From: Isoetes taiwanensis
Lineage: Eukaryota; Streptophyta; Lycopodiopsida; Isoetales; Isoetaceae
NCBI GenBank assembly: GCA_021234155.1
Contig: JAJEKV010000010.1
Coordinates: 24,446,700-24,510,699, forward strand
Length of the DNA stretch: 64,000 nucleotides
Reading direction: 5' to 3'
In this document: piece after piece, positions 10,417-20,777 of the stretch
How positions within the stretch are numbered: position 1 is the stretch's first letter
Layout: every line of letters begins with the position of its first letter
The notes under the pieces: generated by a model
Database searches by the model: none
Told to the model about the DNA's origin: nothing
Seen by the model: only the letters and a program-made list of their open reading frames with translations
Translations under genes and position numbers: made by a program

Positions 10417-11392
10417 ATGTCAGTTGTGAAGGACGCAGCGGAACTAATAGAAAATAACAATTCTAACAGTCAGAAGAAGACGAAGATTAAGGGTGGCGAA
10501 GGGGAGAATGACGCTGACGACGGCAGCGAAACTGAAGATGATAGGTATGGCCTTGCCCACGAAATCGCGCCACGCGTAATTTAATTTGTATTATCTTTGA
10601 ATTAAATCGCGCCAGGCATGCTTTGATTATTTTTCGTCGTCAAACTAAATCACGCCGAGCGCGATTTGGTTAAGACTATCTCAAATCACGCTTGGCGCGG
10701 TTGTATTGTTTGTGTTATCGTATCTTGTTGACCGGATACTTGTTTGATGTTTCAGCTTGCATTGCGTTTCTAAGAAGGTTGTGGTGTTCGACCTAAACGG
10801 AGTCCTTTGCAAGACTTTTCCGAAAAATAAAGTGGCTAGAGATCAGTTTCATCAGACACCAGTAGAATCAAACACCAAGTGGATCTATCCGCGGCCGCAC
10901 TTGAAGGAGATGCTAGATGAGGCATTCAGGTTATTTCGAGTTGGTATTTGGTCATCCATGGAACTAAGGAACATCAAGGATACTTTGGAGGCACTGGGGG
11001 AAATGCGTAGACATTGGTTGACCTTTTGGGATCAGAACAAATGTGTGAAGTTCACTAATCCCAAGGATCCAACAGGCAAGCCTATCTTCATCAAACACTT
11101 GAGTAACATGATGGACGAACTTGGTATCGAGAATAAGGATGATATAATCATAGTGGATGATGATGCTCTCAAATGCTTCTACAATCAAACGCAGGCCCTG
11201 AATCCACCATCTTACGATCCAAAAAACTTTGCGACAGATGATTTTCTGGTGAAATTTGTGTCTATTATGCATAATTTGGCTATGGGGATGACGGTGGGTG
11301 AAGTGTTAGATTCATACCCAGAACTGGATAGAACGGCTGACATGGAACCACACCTTGTTAAATACGTGGAAAAACATGGATTGATCCCTTAA
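10417..11392 (+). CDS. NIF/FCP1-like HAD-family protein, two exons (copy A)
   Basis: Model join(10417..10544, 10756..11392): intron 10545-10755 starts GTATGG and ends TTTCAG, phase 2, giving 254 codons. Residues 1-43 are acidic and polar (GGEGENDADDGSETEDD), probably disordered. The rest is an NLI-interacting-factor/CTD-phosphatase-like HAD domain: motif I FDLNGVL at about 54-60, motif II WSSM about 108-111, conserved Lys in IKHL about 156, and IIIVDDD about 173-179. The second catalytic Asp of DxDx(T/V) is Asn57, as in a plant subgroup with DLNG, so phosphatase activity may be weak or lost. The start is the first in-frame ATG after the Helitron end. Copies at 20778-24721 and complement 59452-60421 are broken. 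Expression is uncertain because the native promoter is replaced by Helitron sequence. Confidence 0.75.
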
Positions 11393-11717
11393 TGTTTTAT
11401 TGGAATATATGATATTTTTGTATGATATTTGTGCCATGTATCGATAATTTCGAGTTTGGAATTGCCTCGCAAATAATGCAATCTGTTATTATCAAACCTA
11501 ATATTATCATCTAAATGCTCTTCAATTTTGGTCTCATCTATGTTAGCAACTTGCTCTTCATTTTTGCATATTTCAATTCGCATACGAAACGTCACACGTG
11601 AATCGCAGCCTTATGTTATTTTTGAAGTCCAAAAAAAAAGATTAAAAAAAAACAAAAACCCCCTAGAAGACAACAGCAGGTTGGCGTGATTTTGGAGTTG
11701 ACATAATCCCAATTTAA
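11393..11717. other. 3' flank of the NIF-like gene
   Basis: AT-rich; includes two A-rich runs (11629-11656). It is conserved in copy B (24722-25045) and in the minus-strand copy (59124-59451), so it belongs to the duplicated gene segment, probably its 3' UTR and downstream sequence. Confidence 0.6.
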
Positions 11718-11994
11718 TTGGATGATGGTTATGAATTCTGGGACGCTTATGCACAAGGGAAGCTGCCAGATACTATGGGTAGGGTGCCTCCTGTTGATGT
11801 AAGCATCTTTGACTTGAATGTGACAGAGATGAGAAAGACTCAGGGGCTAGATGACGCTGAGACCATTTGGGTTTTAGACCAGTGCTTAAAGAAGGAAGTC
11901 TTATACAAGAAGAGTGCTTTCACTAAGGATAGGATGTCCTTCGTTGAGTGCTGCAGCCATGTGAAGGATGTACGTACAATGAAGTCAGCTGTTA
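11718..11994 (+). pseudogene. Unidentified gene fragment fused to a tRNA-Pro gene
   Basis: An open frame of about 92 codons, with DDGYEFWDAYAQGKLPD and FDLNVTEMRKTQGLDDAE, looks protein-like (mixed composition, no low complexity). It starts with a non-ATG codon and runs straight into tRNA t8 at 11995, so it is a fragment. I do not recognise the family. Copy B (25046-25318) has the same sequence broken at several CAG/CTG positions. The minus-strand NIF copy shares only the first few bases (up to about 59124), so the fragment joined the NIF segment in the array. Confidence 0.5.
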
Positions 11995-12066
11995 GGGTAT
12001 TTGGTCTAGTGATATGATTCTTGTTTAGGGTGCAAGAGGTCCCGAGTTCAATTCTCGGAATACCCC
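11995..12066 (+). tRNA. tRNA-Pro(AGG), t8
   Basis: Cloverleaf with anticodon AGG. The anticodon stem CTTGT/GCAAG has a T.G wobble, and GTGGTA in the D loop is changed to GTGATA. The T and acceptor stems are perfect. It follows directly on the fragment at 11718. Confidence 0.78.
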
Positions 12067-12187
12067 ATGAACTATGGTGTTTCATTTATTTGATATAAGC
12101 ATTTAACATCTCGCTCACATCAGAAGGTCAAAGGGATGCAAAGCCAATACAACTTTATTTCTCGTAATAGACTCATAATATATGTTA

Positions 12188-12259
12188 GGGTATTTGGTCT
12201 AGTGGTATGATTCTTGCTTTGGGTGCAAGAGGTCCCGAGTTCAATTCTCGGAATACCCC
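12188..12259 (+). tRNA. tRNA-Pro(UGG), t9
   Basis: Complete structure with anticodon TGG, 193 bp after t8. Its downstream flank corresponds to that of t4 but has TTTC where t4 has TTTTT, so the likely pol III stop is lost. Confidence 0.87.
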
Positions 12260-12338
12260 ATTATGCTTTCTGTGAGGATATCACTTCGTGCAACATTCAA
12301 TGACATGATTGAATTAAACACTCTAGGTTGCCTAATGT

Positions 12339-12494
12339 CAGCAGTCTTATTGCTGCCACGGTTTTTCCCTCGAAAACCCTTCGGGGCGGGGGTTTTTTCA
12401 TCCGGGCAGTAATGTGACTGCTGCGCTTTTTGTATTGGGTCCCATAGGCCGGTTGGTCTCCATGGACGATAAAAACAATTTCTATTCTATTCTA
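12339..12494 (+). mobile_element. LINE 3' tail with (TTCTA)n end, severely 5'-truncated
   Basis: The target duplication CTAATGT is at 12332-12338 and, beyond Helitron H4, at 16487-16493. The unoccupied site is in the first tRNA unit at about 1058-1064. The insert ends in TTCTATTCTATTCTA rather than poly(A). Its GGGTTTTTTCATCCGGG and CCATAGGCC...GACGATAAAA phrases match the end of the LINE at 38330-38490, so both are one family. Helitron H4 landed in the tail. Confidence 0.8.
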
Positions 12495-14904
12495 CTAGTC
12501 ATGGTGCCCAGCGTTGCTGGGCATGATTTGGAATCTACAAATGTTGGGGCGCCTTCAAAATATTGCATTTGACGACATTGCATTGTTGGAACTTTGCACT
12601 TCCCTTCAGCTACATCCCTTATAAAACATCCCTTATAAATTGTCTATATTAATCTCACCATTGAATTGATATGCGAAATCACAAACCCAAGATAACTACA
12701 TGCTTCTAATATGAAATTTGGAAAAGGTAATAAACATCATTTAGCAAAGGCCTAAAGCATTAGAAAAGGGAATGCGAAACTCTAAAACCAACTTTAAAAG
12801 CAAATTGTCAAGACATATGTCTTAATTATATCTCATCTTAATTAATTATGTCTTAATTATATCTTAATTATGTTGCTGTGACTTATTAATTAAACACTTA
12901 GACAGAAAAGAAATCATAATGAACCTATCTACGAATCATTACAATTAACTTAAGCAAAAAAAGCATAATTTTTTGATATAATGTGCAGCCAACGAAGACA
13001 TTTTTTTTACCAAAGTTTAGAATCATGAGTAATGGGTACATGCTCTATGGGAGCTGCATTTACATATGCATAGACCTTTTAAATAAAACTGCAATAAATA
13101 CTGCATTATTAGACATTGCTTTATAGCACAAAGCCAGAAATATGGAACAATGTTTTTTGACAGGAAAAAGGTTCTTTTAGACTGATCAAATTGCATCCTT
13201 TTAAACGTCCTCAATCGTTCTTGCATGTAATGCTTGTCTTCATCAATGATACACCAAAATATAAAAGCACGGAGATCAAAACAAAGTATTTAAGAAGATT
13301 ACCAGGACATAATATCATGCTATAAGAACTCATCACAAATAGGAAGTTTAGGGCCAGTCTGCAGGATCACCTTTGCAAGCTAAATCACCAACGGGACATG
13401 ATCCATACTGATACTAAAAGTTGAAGAGCATATATACATCTTTGAAAGTTGCCATTGGATCCAATATCTGTATCAAATTGGTTTCAGAAGACCTAAACTA
13501 CATTTCAAAATAGTGATTCTTGATGGTAAAATGGTTGAGCAGAATATGTAAATCAAAAAATAGATTAATACCCCATTGCAAAACATTCTATTGTCGTAGC
13601 TTGCCGAATTAGAGCTTGCCTGAATGATTTGCTGCGAATCAAACAGACAGAAAATTAGTTAAAGTCTTATGGGTTAATGAAACAACAATTCTCTGATGAA
13701 TCTTACTCTGTTGTGTGACGAATTAAGCCCAGCTACCATGAAGCATCGCCGAATCTGCTCCAAGAATCTACTTGGTGGGAGCTTGGTCACCATAAGTCTT
13801 GAGAAAAAATGGAGCTAGGCCGCCAAAGCATTCATGTTTTAGAAGATTATGGTAAAGCTGGCAGGTCTGGAAGGATCATCAGCAGTTGCTTTATAATGAT
13901 TCTCAATATTACGCTTTTGCAAAGAAGAACTTTTTGCTTCATAACATTAGAAGGCTGATCTTCTCCGCCTTTTCCCTTCCTTCTTTGGTATGCCCTTTGA
14001 AACTGCCATTTTTAACCTTCGTGTTTTTAGACTTATCTGACTTCTTGATAAACCTGTTGAAACCAACCTTCGCTTTTCTCCATCACAAGACTAATAAGCT
14101 GAGGTGTTATGAGATCTCCTTGTTAAATCACGGTCCATAAGTATAAGATTATCTTCAGCTTGACATGTTCCAAATGCTAGAACCCAAGTATTGTATTCAT
14201 ATGTTCCAAGTATAATGTCCTAGTAAAAGCCCCGCAAGCAATAACTTTGCATAAAGATCATAGAGATCAATCTTGTATAATTTGCAGAATATTGTCTTTG
14301 CTAAATCTAGATTTGAGCTTATAGGCTTTGAAGAAAATGATAATCAAAACAAAGGATGCTAGGTAACGCATCCGGAAGTTTAAGGCTTGACACATCCCAA
14401 ATCCATTCCAAAAGAACTATAAATCTGAGAAACAAAAACTTCAGAGCTAAAAATAACTAAATCCTACTATCTGACTTATTGAAAACTATAAAAATCCAAC
14501 AACACCAGAGAGGGACATACGTTTTCTATAGATCCTTGCAAGTCCTTGTACTGCCATATCCGATCCCATATATAATAGAGTAAAATGGGTAAAGAGGGCT
14601 CTACCCTAGCCACCAAAGCCCATCGGATCCGTCTCTGGAACAGGCAGCAGGGCATCACTCCGTCTCCGTCTTCATCTAAGGTTATTGGCTTCGTCTAGGG
14701 TTCTGACTTAGCTTCCGCCATAGCCACGTCCAAGCCATAAGCAGCAGCTGATCCACCTCCACGGCTAGAGAAGGGATCAGAACAGGCGGCCCACGCTGCT
14801 CTTGAAGAAAAAACCTAAAGCAAGTTAAAACGTAACATCTAAGCCGTCTGATTTGATTGAATGATCTCAGCCGTCCGATTTAGGGCGTGGTCCATTACAT
14901 AACA
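12495..14904 (-). mobile_element. Helitron H4, main part (rest at 16472-16484)
   Basis: The minus-strand 3' end CTAG and hairpin are at 12495-12524 (CTAGTCATGGTGCCCAGCG). The 5' end TCCTATATTATAA is displaced to 16472-16484 because Helitron H5 is inserted between A14904 and T16472. The intact counterpart is H8 (25815-28227). Content is AT-rich with a captured first-exon candidate near 14476-14700. No transposition gene. Confidence 0.87.
14476..14720 (-). pseudogene. Possible captured 5' exon in Helitron H4
   Basis: On the minus strand a 60-codon ORF starts MMPCCLFQRRIRWALV and is followed by a GTATGTCCC donor-like site after GAAAAC, suggesting the first exon of a host gene picked up with part of its intron. 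Base composition is more GC-rich than the rest of the Helitron. The frame and family are not established; copy B (about 27790-28030) has several indels here. Confidence 0.35.
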
Positions 14905-16471
14905 TCTTATATTATAATGTTATACCGTAATTCTTGGATCAAGCCCTAATTTGAATGTTCGAGATCATCTGAGTGCATCCGAAGGCCGAGATTTATTGAA
15001 CGACTTACCATCACCATGATTGGTTGTACTTTGATCTCTTAAGGGGAAAGGTAAAGGAAAAAGGGGGGAAAGGAAAAGAGAAGAGACAAGAGAGAATGTG
15101 AAGGGCGAAAAGGCACGGGAAAAGGGAGAAAAGCAAAGGGAAAAGGGTGGGGATAAGAGAGGAGAAAAAGGCATGAAAAAATGAAAAGGGAAAGAAGAAA
15201 GAAAATGGAAGGGGGAAAAGGTACCTGGAGAAAGGGCACGAGGGAAAAAGGAAGAGATAAAGTGGTAAAGGGAAGAGGAAAGGGCACGGGAAAAAAAGGA
15301 AGAAGGAAAGATTGAAGAAAGGGGAAAAGGAAGGAGGAAAAAAGCATGGAAAAAGGGAAGAAAAAAAGGGCATGGGAAAAGGGAGAAGAGCATTGAGGAA
15401 GGGAAAAAAGGAAAAAGAAAAGGAAAAGGAGAAGGAGAGAGGGAAATGGAGGGGAAAAAGTGCATCGAGAAAAGGGGAAGAGCAAAAGGTTGGGAAAATG
15501 AAGAAGAGGGAAGGGAAAAGGGAGAACAAGAAAAGGATGGGGAGAAAGAAAAGGATGGGGAGAAGGGAAGAAATAAGGGAAAGTGAGAAGAAAGAAAAAG
15601 GAAAGGGAAAAGGGAGCCTAAAAAAAAGGCATGAGAAAAAGGGAAAAAGGTAAACAAGAAAAGGGAAGGGGGAAAGGGCATGAGATAAAAGGAAAGAGGA
15701 GAACGGCGGAGAAATAGAAAAAAGAAAAGGAAAAAAAAGGGGGGGAAGAGAGAAAGGGTGGGAAAAAGAGGAAAATGAGTATAGGAAAATAAGAAAAGAA
15801 AACAAATGTGGAAAGGCATGGGAAAAGGGAAAAGGAAAGGAAGGAAAAAGGGCACGAGGAAAGGATCGGTAAAGAAGGAAAACAAGAAAAAATTCCATTA
15901 GGAAAGGGAAAAAGGAAGGAAAGCGGGGGAGCGAGGGAAAGGGGAAGAAAACATGGGAAAAGAAAAAGAGAAAAGAAAAAGGAAGGGGAAAAAGAAGAAA
16001 AAATTGCACGGGAAAAAGAGAAGTGGGAAAGGGTGGGAAAAGGAGGAAAAGGAAAGCACAGGAAAAATAGAAAGAAGAAAGGGGTGGAAAAAAAGGGAAG
16101 GGAAAAAGGGCGTAAGAGAAGAGAAATGGAAAAGAAAAAAGGAGGGAAAAGGGAAAAAATGGGAGAGGGTACGGGAAAAAGGAAAAGAGGAAAATAGGAA
16201 AAGGGAAGAGAAAAAGAGAACATAGAAAAATGGAAGGGAGAAAGGGTGAGGAGATAGGAAAAGGGAAGGTAAAAAGGGCATGAAAAATGGGAGGGGGAAA
16301 AAAACTAAAAAGAAAAAGAAAAGTGTATAGAAAATAAGAAAAAGTGAAATACGGGATAGAGCAAAAGGGAAAGGGAAACAGAAAGGGAAAGGTATAGGGC
16401 TTTTCTCACTACAGCCAAAAACATTTATAGGCTCTCAACTTACGCCCAGCAACGCTGGGTACCATTACTAG
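14905..16471 (+). mobile_element. Helitron H5 (1567 bp) with polypurine body, inserted in the 5' end of H4
   Basis: It starts TCTTATATTATAATG after A14904 and ends ACGCCCAGC..GCTGGGT hairpin, ACCATTACTAG, T16472. The intact junction CATAACATTATAATATAGGA at 28208-28227 is the empty site. The internal head (AATTCTTGGATCAAGCCC, GATCATCTGAGTGCATCCG) is followed from about 15040 to 16395 by nearly pure A/G sequence. ORFs over this tract encode only K/G/E/R or S/F/P/L repeats and are composition artefacts. Confidence 0.92.
15040..16395 (+). repeat. Polypurine tract of Helitron H5 (~1.35 kb)
   Basis: Irregular GGGAAAA/AAAAGG motifs with isolated T or C (often in GGCATG or GGCACG). It is not a simple tandem repeat. 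Purines lie on the Helitron sense strand. No gene. Confidence 0.95.
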
Positions 16472-16484
16472 TTATAATATAGGA
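16472..16484 (-). mobile_element. Displaced 5' terminus of Helitron H4
   Basis: The 13 bp TTATAATATAGGA continue the H4 sequence broken at 14904. The T at 16485 and the CTAATGT repeat at 16487-16493 follow. Confidence 0.88.
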
Positions 16485-16774
16485 TTCTAATGTTACGACG
16501 GATGTATTCTAATTCTGTGAACGCCAAAGAGATGTATTCGAGTGCTCATTCAAAAATCCCAAGATCAAGTTGTCACTATATCTCAATCTTTATGAATATT
16601 TAAAAAGAAAATAATGTAAAAGCAATTGAATATTCATAGAAGACAAATTGCTCACGTAAAATAGTTTAATTATCAGCCTAATTGTGAGCTTAAGTAAAAA
16701 TGTGTACAAGTAAATTGTGGGCAATTTTCACCAACAAGTGCCAACCTGAGATTGTAGATTCATAGTACGTTTTA

Positions 16775-16846
16775 GGGTATTTGGTCTAGTGGTATGATTC
16801 TTGCTTTGGGTGCAAGAGGTCCCGAGTTCAATTCTCTGAATACCCC
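16775..16846 (+). tRNA. tRNA-Pro(UGG), t10
   Basis: Anticodon TGG. The T stem is CCGAG/CTCTG with one broken pair near the acceptor; other stems are intact. Confidence 0.75.
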
Positions 16847-16966
16847 ATGAACTATGTCCTTTCTCTTGTTTGATATAAGCATTTAATATCCACTAATGTC
16901 AGGATTTTAAAGGGATGCAAAGCCAATAAAAATTTATATTTCATAATAGCCTCAGAAAATGTCTTA

Positions 16967-17038
16967 GGGTATTTGGTCTAGTGGTATGATTCTTGCTTAG
17001 GGTGCAAGAGGACTCGAGTTCAATTCTCGCAATACCCC
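16967..17038 (+). tRNA. tRNA-Pro(AGG)-like, t11
   Basis: Anticodon AGG, acceptor intact. The T arm is TCGAG/CTCGC with a mismatch as in t2 and t6, and the variable region reads AGGAC. Confidence 0.65.
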
Positions 17039-17159
17039 ATGAACTATGGTGTTTCATTTATTTGATATAAGCATTTAACATCTCACTCATGTCAGTAGGT
17101 CAAAGGGATGCAAAGCCGATACAACTTTATTTCTCGTAATAGACTCATAATATATGTTA

Positions 17160-17231
17160 GGGTATTTGGTCTAGTGGTATGATTCTTGCTTAGGGTGCAA
17201 GAGGCCCCGAGTTCAATTCTCGGAATACCCC
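17160..17231 (+). tRNA. tRNA-Pro(AGG), t12
   Basis: All stems pair; carries the AGGCC variable region, the signature of t7. Helitron H6 follows 19 bp later, so t12 is the positional equivalent of t7. Confidence 0.85.
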
Positions 17232-17249
17232 ATGAACTATGGTGTTTCA

Positions 17250-20200
17250 TCTTATATTATAAAGTTTTAGCGTATGTCATGAATCAAACCCTAATTTGTA
17301 TGGTTGAGATCATCTAATTGCATTCGAAGGATGAAAAGAGCACAAAGAAAACAGAAGTTATAGTCGGAATCCTTTCTACCGCATTGCATGTTGCATTTAG
17401 GTGTAACAAACACGATATTTCATTGCAAAACGCTATTAACTTAGCAAAGGGGACTTACTCCAATCGCGATCTTCCTAGGTTTTAAAACCGCTTCCTCGCT
17501 ACCAAAGATCAACCGAGGCCTCCATGCCATCAAGAAATCAAGTATTCTTTATAATCCGCCATGCTATCAAGAAATCAACTCCCCATTCATATGATTTTAG
17601 AAGCAATCTTCCTATGTTTATCGTCTTTGCTACCAAAGATCGCGATGCGAGGCCTCCATGCCTTCTATCATCTTTGCCGAGTATTCTTTATAATCCGCCA
17701 TGCCATCAAGAAATCAACAACCGACATTTTGCATCAAAAACTACATTCGAGCAATTCTTTCATCTCCACGATTCTTTGGCTATTTCAACAAGAAAATGAT
17801 AATTTCTATTTTAAACAATGCATATTAGACTTGAAACTTGCTATAGATTGATTTGTTTACCAAGTTCGGTGGAGATTGATCTCGAATTGGGGTATTATCT
17901 AGAGAAAGTGAAGCAGCTTTAGGTAGTGCATCATATAGAGTTGTACCCTTGGCGCTTGCCCTTATCCGAAAAATCAACGAACACAAATAGCAAAAATCTT
18001 TAAGTTGCTCTTTGTTCCGCACGATAATTTCAATTTCCGTTTAGACCCCATTCTTGGTAAGTGAAACAATCATCGCATGATGATATTTTTCCGGCAACAA
18101 AAAAGTAAAGCCATAAGGGCTGAATTATCAATATCGACAAATGGTCCAAAGCAACCTCGAATGCGGCCGTTTCATGCCGTGAGCCGCCGTTAGAGTCTCA
18201 CATATATCTATGTCTATGATCCGACTTTTGTATCCATAGGGATATATATTTTCTTGACATGCTTTATATAAAAAGTAAGCCGAGTCCCTAGATTAAACCA
18301 CCTATTGCTATAGTGACGATTAGCCACCCAATGCTGCCCGCGATACATTTGATCAGTAGGCAATGATGGCTCGATATCGGCAACTCCTTTGTTTCCTTTT
18401 TCCCAGAGGACTTGGATATCCTCTATTATAATGTTATGCAGTGTGTCCATTGTGCATCTTGCCCTAGATCGGGCAGTCTAGAATTTGTTTCAGGATATCG
18501 ACGGTCAGAACAAAATCTTATTTTTTCCTAACCCTCTCTCCATTTTCTCTCGGGTCGTGAGTCCCGTTGGAATTGTTGCATAGCGTAAAGCAAATGGGAA
18601 AGCCTTTCACAAAAAATCAAGCAGAGCATTTTGTTATCTCTTTTTGCACTCAAGATTCCGTGATTCGTTTGTTTCCGCTTTGATGCACCTTGCCTTTGAT
18701 TCGCCTGTGAGCACCGCCGATTTGGTCTAAACCCCTTTGGTTACTTCCAGTTGTGGCCTTCGCTGCTTCAAGATTCCAGACTTAGCTCTCTAAGGTGCAC
18801 AAAACTAGCTCTAAGGTGCACAAAATGGTCTAGAATTCGTTTCAGGAGATCGACGGTCAGTACAAAATCTTATTTTTTCCTAACCCTCTCTCCTCAGTGG
18901 TCGAGAGAAGCGTAGGAATTGCCGCATAGCGTAAGAGCAAACCGAAAGCCTTTCACAAAAATCTAGGCAGAGCATTTTTTTATCCCTCTTTTGCACTCCG
19001 GCATTCCAGATTCTTTTGTTTCCAGTTTCGTTTGTTGGCTATATTACTTAAGGTTATTCTCAAGATCCAGCATTTTGTATGAAAGAAGTAGATATTGGAA
19101 TTACAACACAAGTTGAAGGTTTGATGTGAAAGATTTAATAATTGGAAAAAGACTTGAAATAATGTGCTTTTTAGATCATAGAGTCAACGTATTGCAATAT
19201 GTATTCTCGCTAAATGTATATTTTCAAACCTTGAAATGTTTTCTACCGTATTTGCATTTGAATTTTGCGCAGAGATAGGACTCGCCATGGTAAATGATGC
19301 AATACAATTTGTCACCGATATGCGTAAGACCTATTATCTAGAAGGAACTATAATTGCATTATTGTGTTATAAGAGTAATTATGCAAAAGCCAACCGACCA
19401 TAGTCGACAAAAACATATGCTCAATTTATTGAGCTTGAACCATAGTACGACAAAAATACCTATTCCATTTGGTTGAGCTTGCTCTAAGGTATATGTAACA
19501 AACATGGCCGATCCAAAAATGATGTGCCATATAAGTGATTGAAGCTGATTTGAAAAGGGCGAGCCCCATGAATTGATTATTTGAGGTAGCTGATTATGTT
19601 TCAGTGGTAAAAAGTCAATAATTAATTGGAATATATCTTATGGGACAATGCAACTTCAATACAATATATATTCGTCTTATAATGCATCTTATAATGCATC
19701 GATGCTATGGAGGTCAAGCACAATCAACATTACTATGGAGGCATGATTTCAAAATAGAAAGTTACACCAACCAATCATTTTTGTACCTAAGAGACCATAC
19801 GTAAAAATCAACACAAAACAATTTTGTCCTACAAACCATATGTGTAAATCAACAAAACAATGTCATTTATGCCATTTGTTTGTGGCCTTGGAGATGGCAT
19901 GAATAATTGAGGTTGTACATGCATTGAAAAGCTAGAAAATTGCATCACAAAAAGTCAGGCAATTTCATATGGCCATATCACGAAACACAAATGTAAATGC
20001 ATGGCATAGACTTCCGATCTAAAATCAACATTAAGGGTTGGCGAAGATCACTTACAATACATTGCAATAGAACAAGACGAAATCAAACACTACGTATGTA
20101 GAAGCATGAGTTCACAAAATTTTCTATATCAAGTATCCTATCTAAAATCAACATTAAGAGTTGGAAAAATCAAGTACAATATAGTAGAATAAGAGGAAAT

Positions 20201-20767
20201 CAAACATTACATATGTAGAAGCATGAGCTCATAATATTTCTCTACATTAGAAAGGGGAAAGTATAATATTCTATATCAATTGTACCACATAAACACAAGC
20301 CCCATAAACATGAACCACATATACCCCAAACCATATAAACACAAGCCCCATAAAAACGGACCACATATAGACCAACAACATTGGGGGCTTGGTTTTCTAT
20401 TTCTCAATGATTATATTCTCCTGTTCGGGTGTTCATTAAAGGAAGGTACATATACATTTCGAGCCAATATCTTAAAGCGAGCGTATAAATGCAAAAAGAA
20501 GAGACAAACTTTCAAATCCTTTGTATTAAGACCCGCTCCTCCAATATACACAAAAAATGCAAAATTAGCGACTATTATGTAACGACGTGTCTCCAAAATT
20601 TTTCCACGAGTTTCCAAATTAGAATGAAGAAGCTCTAAGGTTTATAATATATTCCAAGTGAAGCTTATCTCAAGATTACATAATTAGTTTATCTCTCGCT
20701 CTTTTCTTCTCTCTTATCACCTACATTTACCCAACTTATGCCCAGCAACGCTGGGCACCATTACTAG
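17250..20767 (+). mobile_element. Helitron H6 (3518 bp), copy-B equivalent of H2
   Basis: A17249 | TCTTATATTATAAAG ... GCCCAGCAACGCTGGGCACCATTACTAG | T20768. It is the uninterrupted form of H2, giving the empty sites for the LINE (18820-18834) and Helitron H3 (20273-20286). The body is non-coding, with the same 350-bp tandem blocks (18478, 18830). No transposition gene. Confidence 0.9.
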
Positions 20768-20777
20768 TAGTAAAATA

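Larger units (their letters stand above)
50..14904. repeat. Higher-order repeat unit, copy A
   Basis: Order: tRNA-Pro t1-t7, Helitron H2 (containing a LINE and Helitron H3), NIF-like gene, gene fragment, tRNA-Pro t8-t9, LINE tail, Helitron H4. Most of this order recurs from 16485 to 28227 (copy B), and the tRNA part again from 28228 (copy C). Copy A holds two insertions missing from B (LINE 3410-5987 and H3 7406-9918) and lacks one present in B (21638-24604). It therefore separated from B before those insertions. Boundaries are defined by the CTAATGT target duplication of the LINE tail and by Helitron termini. Confidence 0.85.

Noticed and set aside
15011-16281. Long S/F/P/L-rich ORFs on the minus strand and K/G/E/R-rich ORFs on the plus strand over the purine tract
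   Set aside because: Composition artefact: purine-only DNA has no stop codons in some frames of the pyrimidine strand. No domains and no consistent frame between copies.
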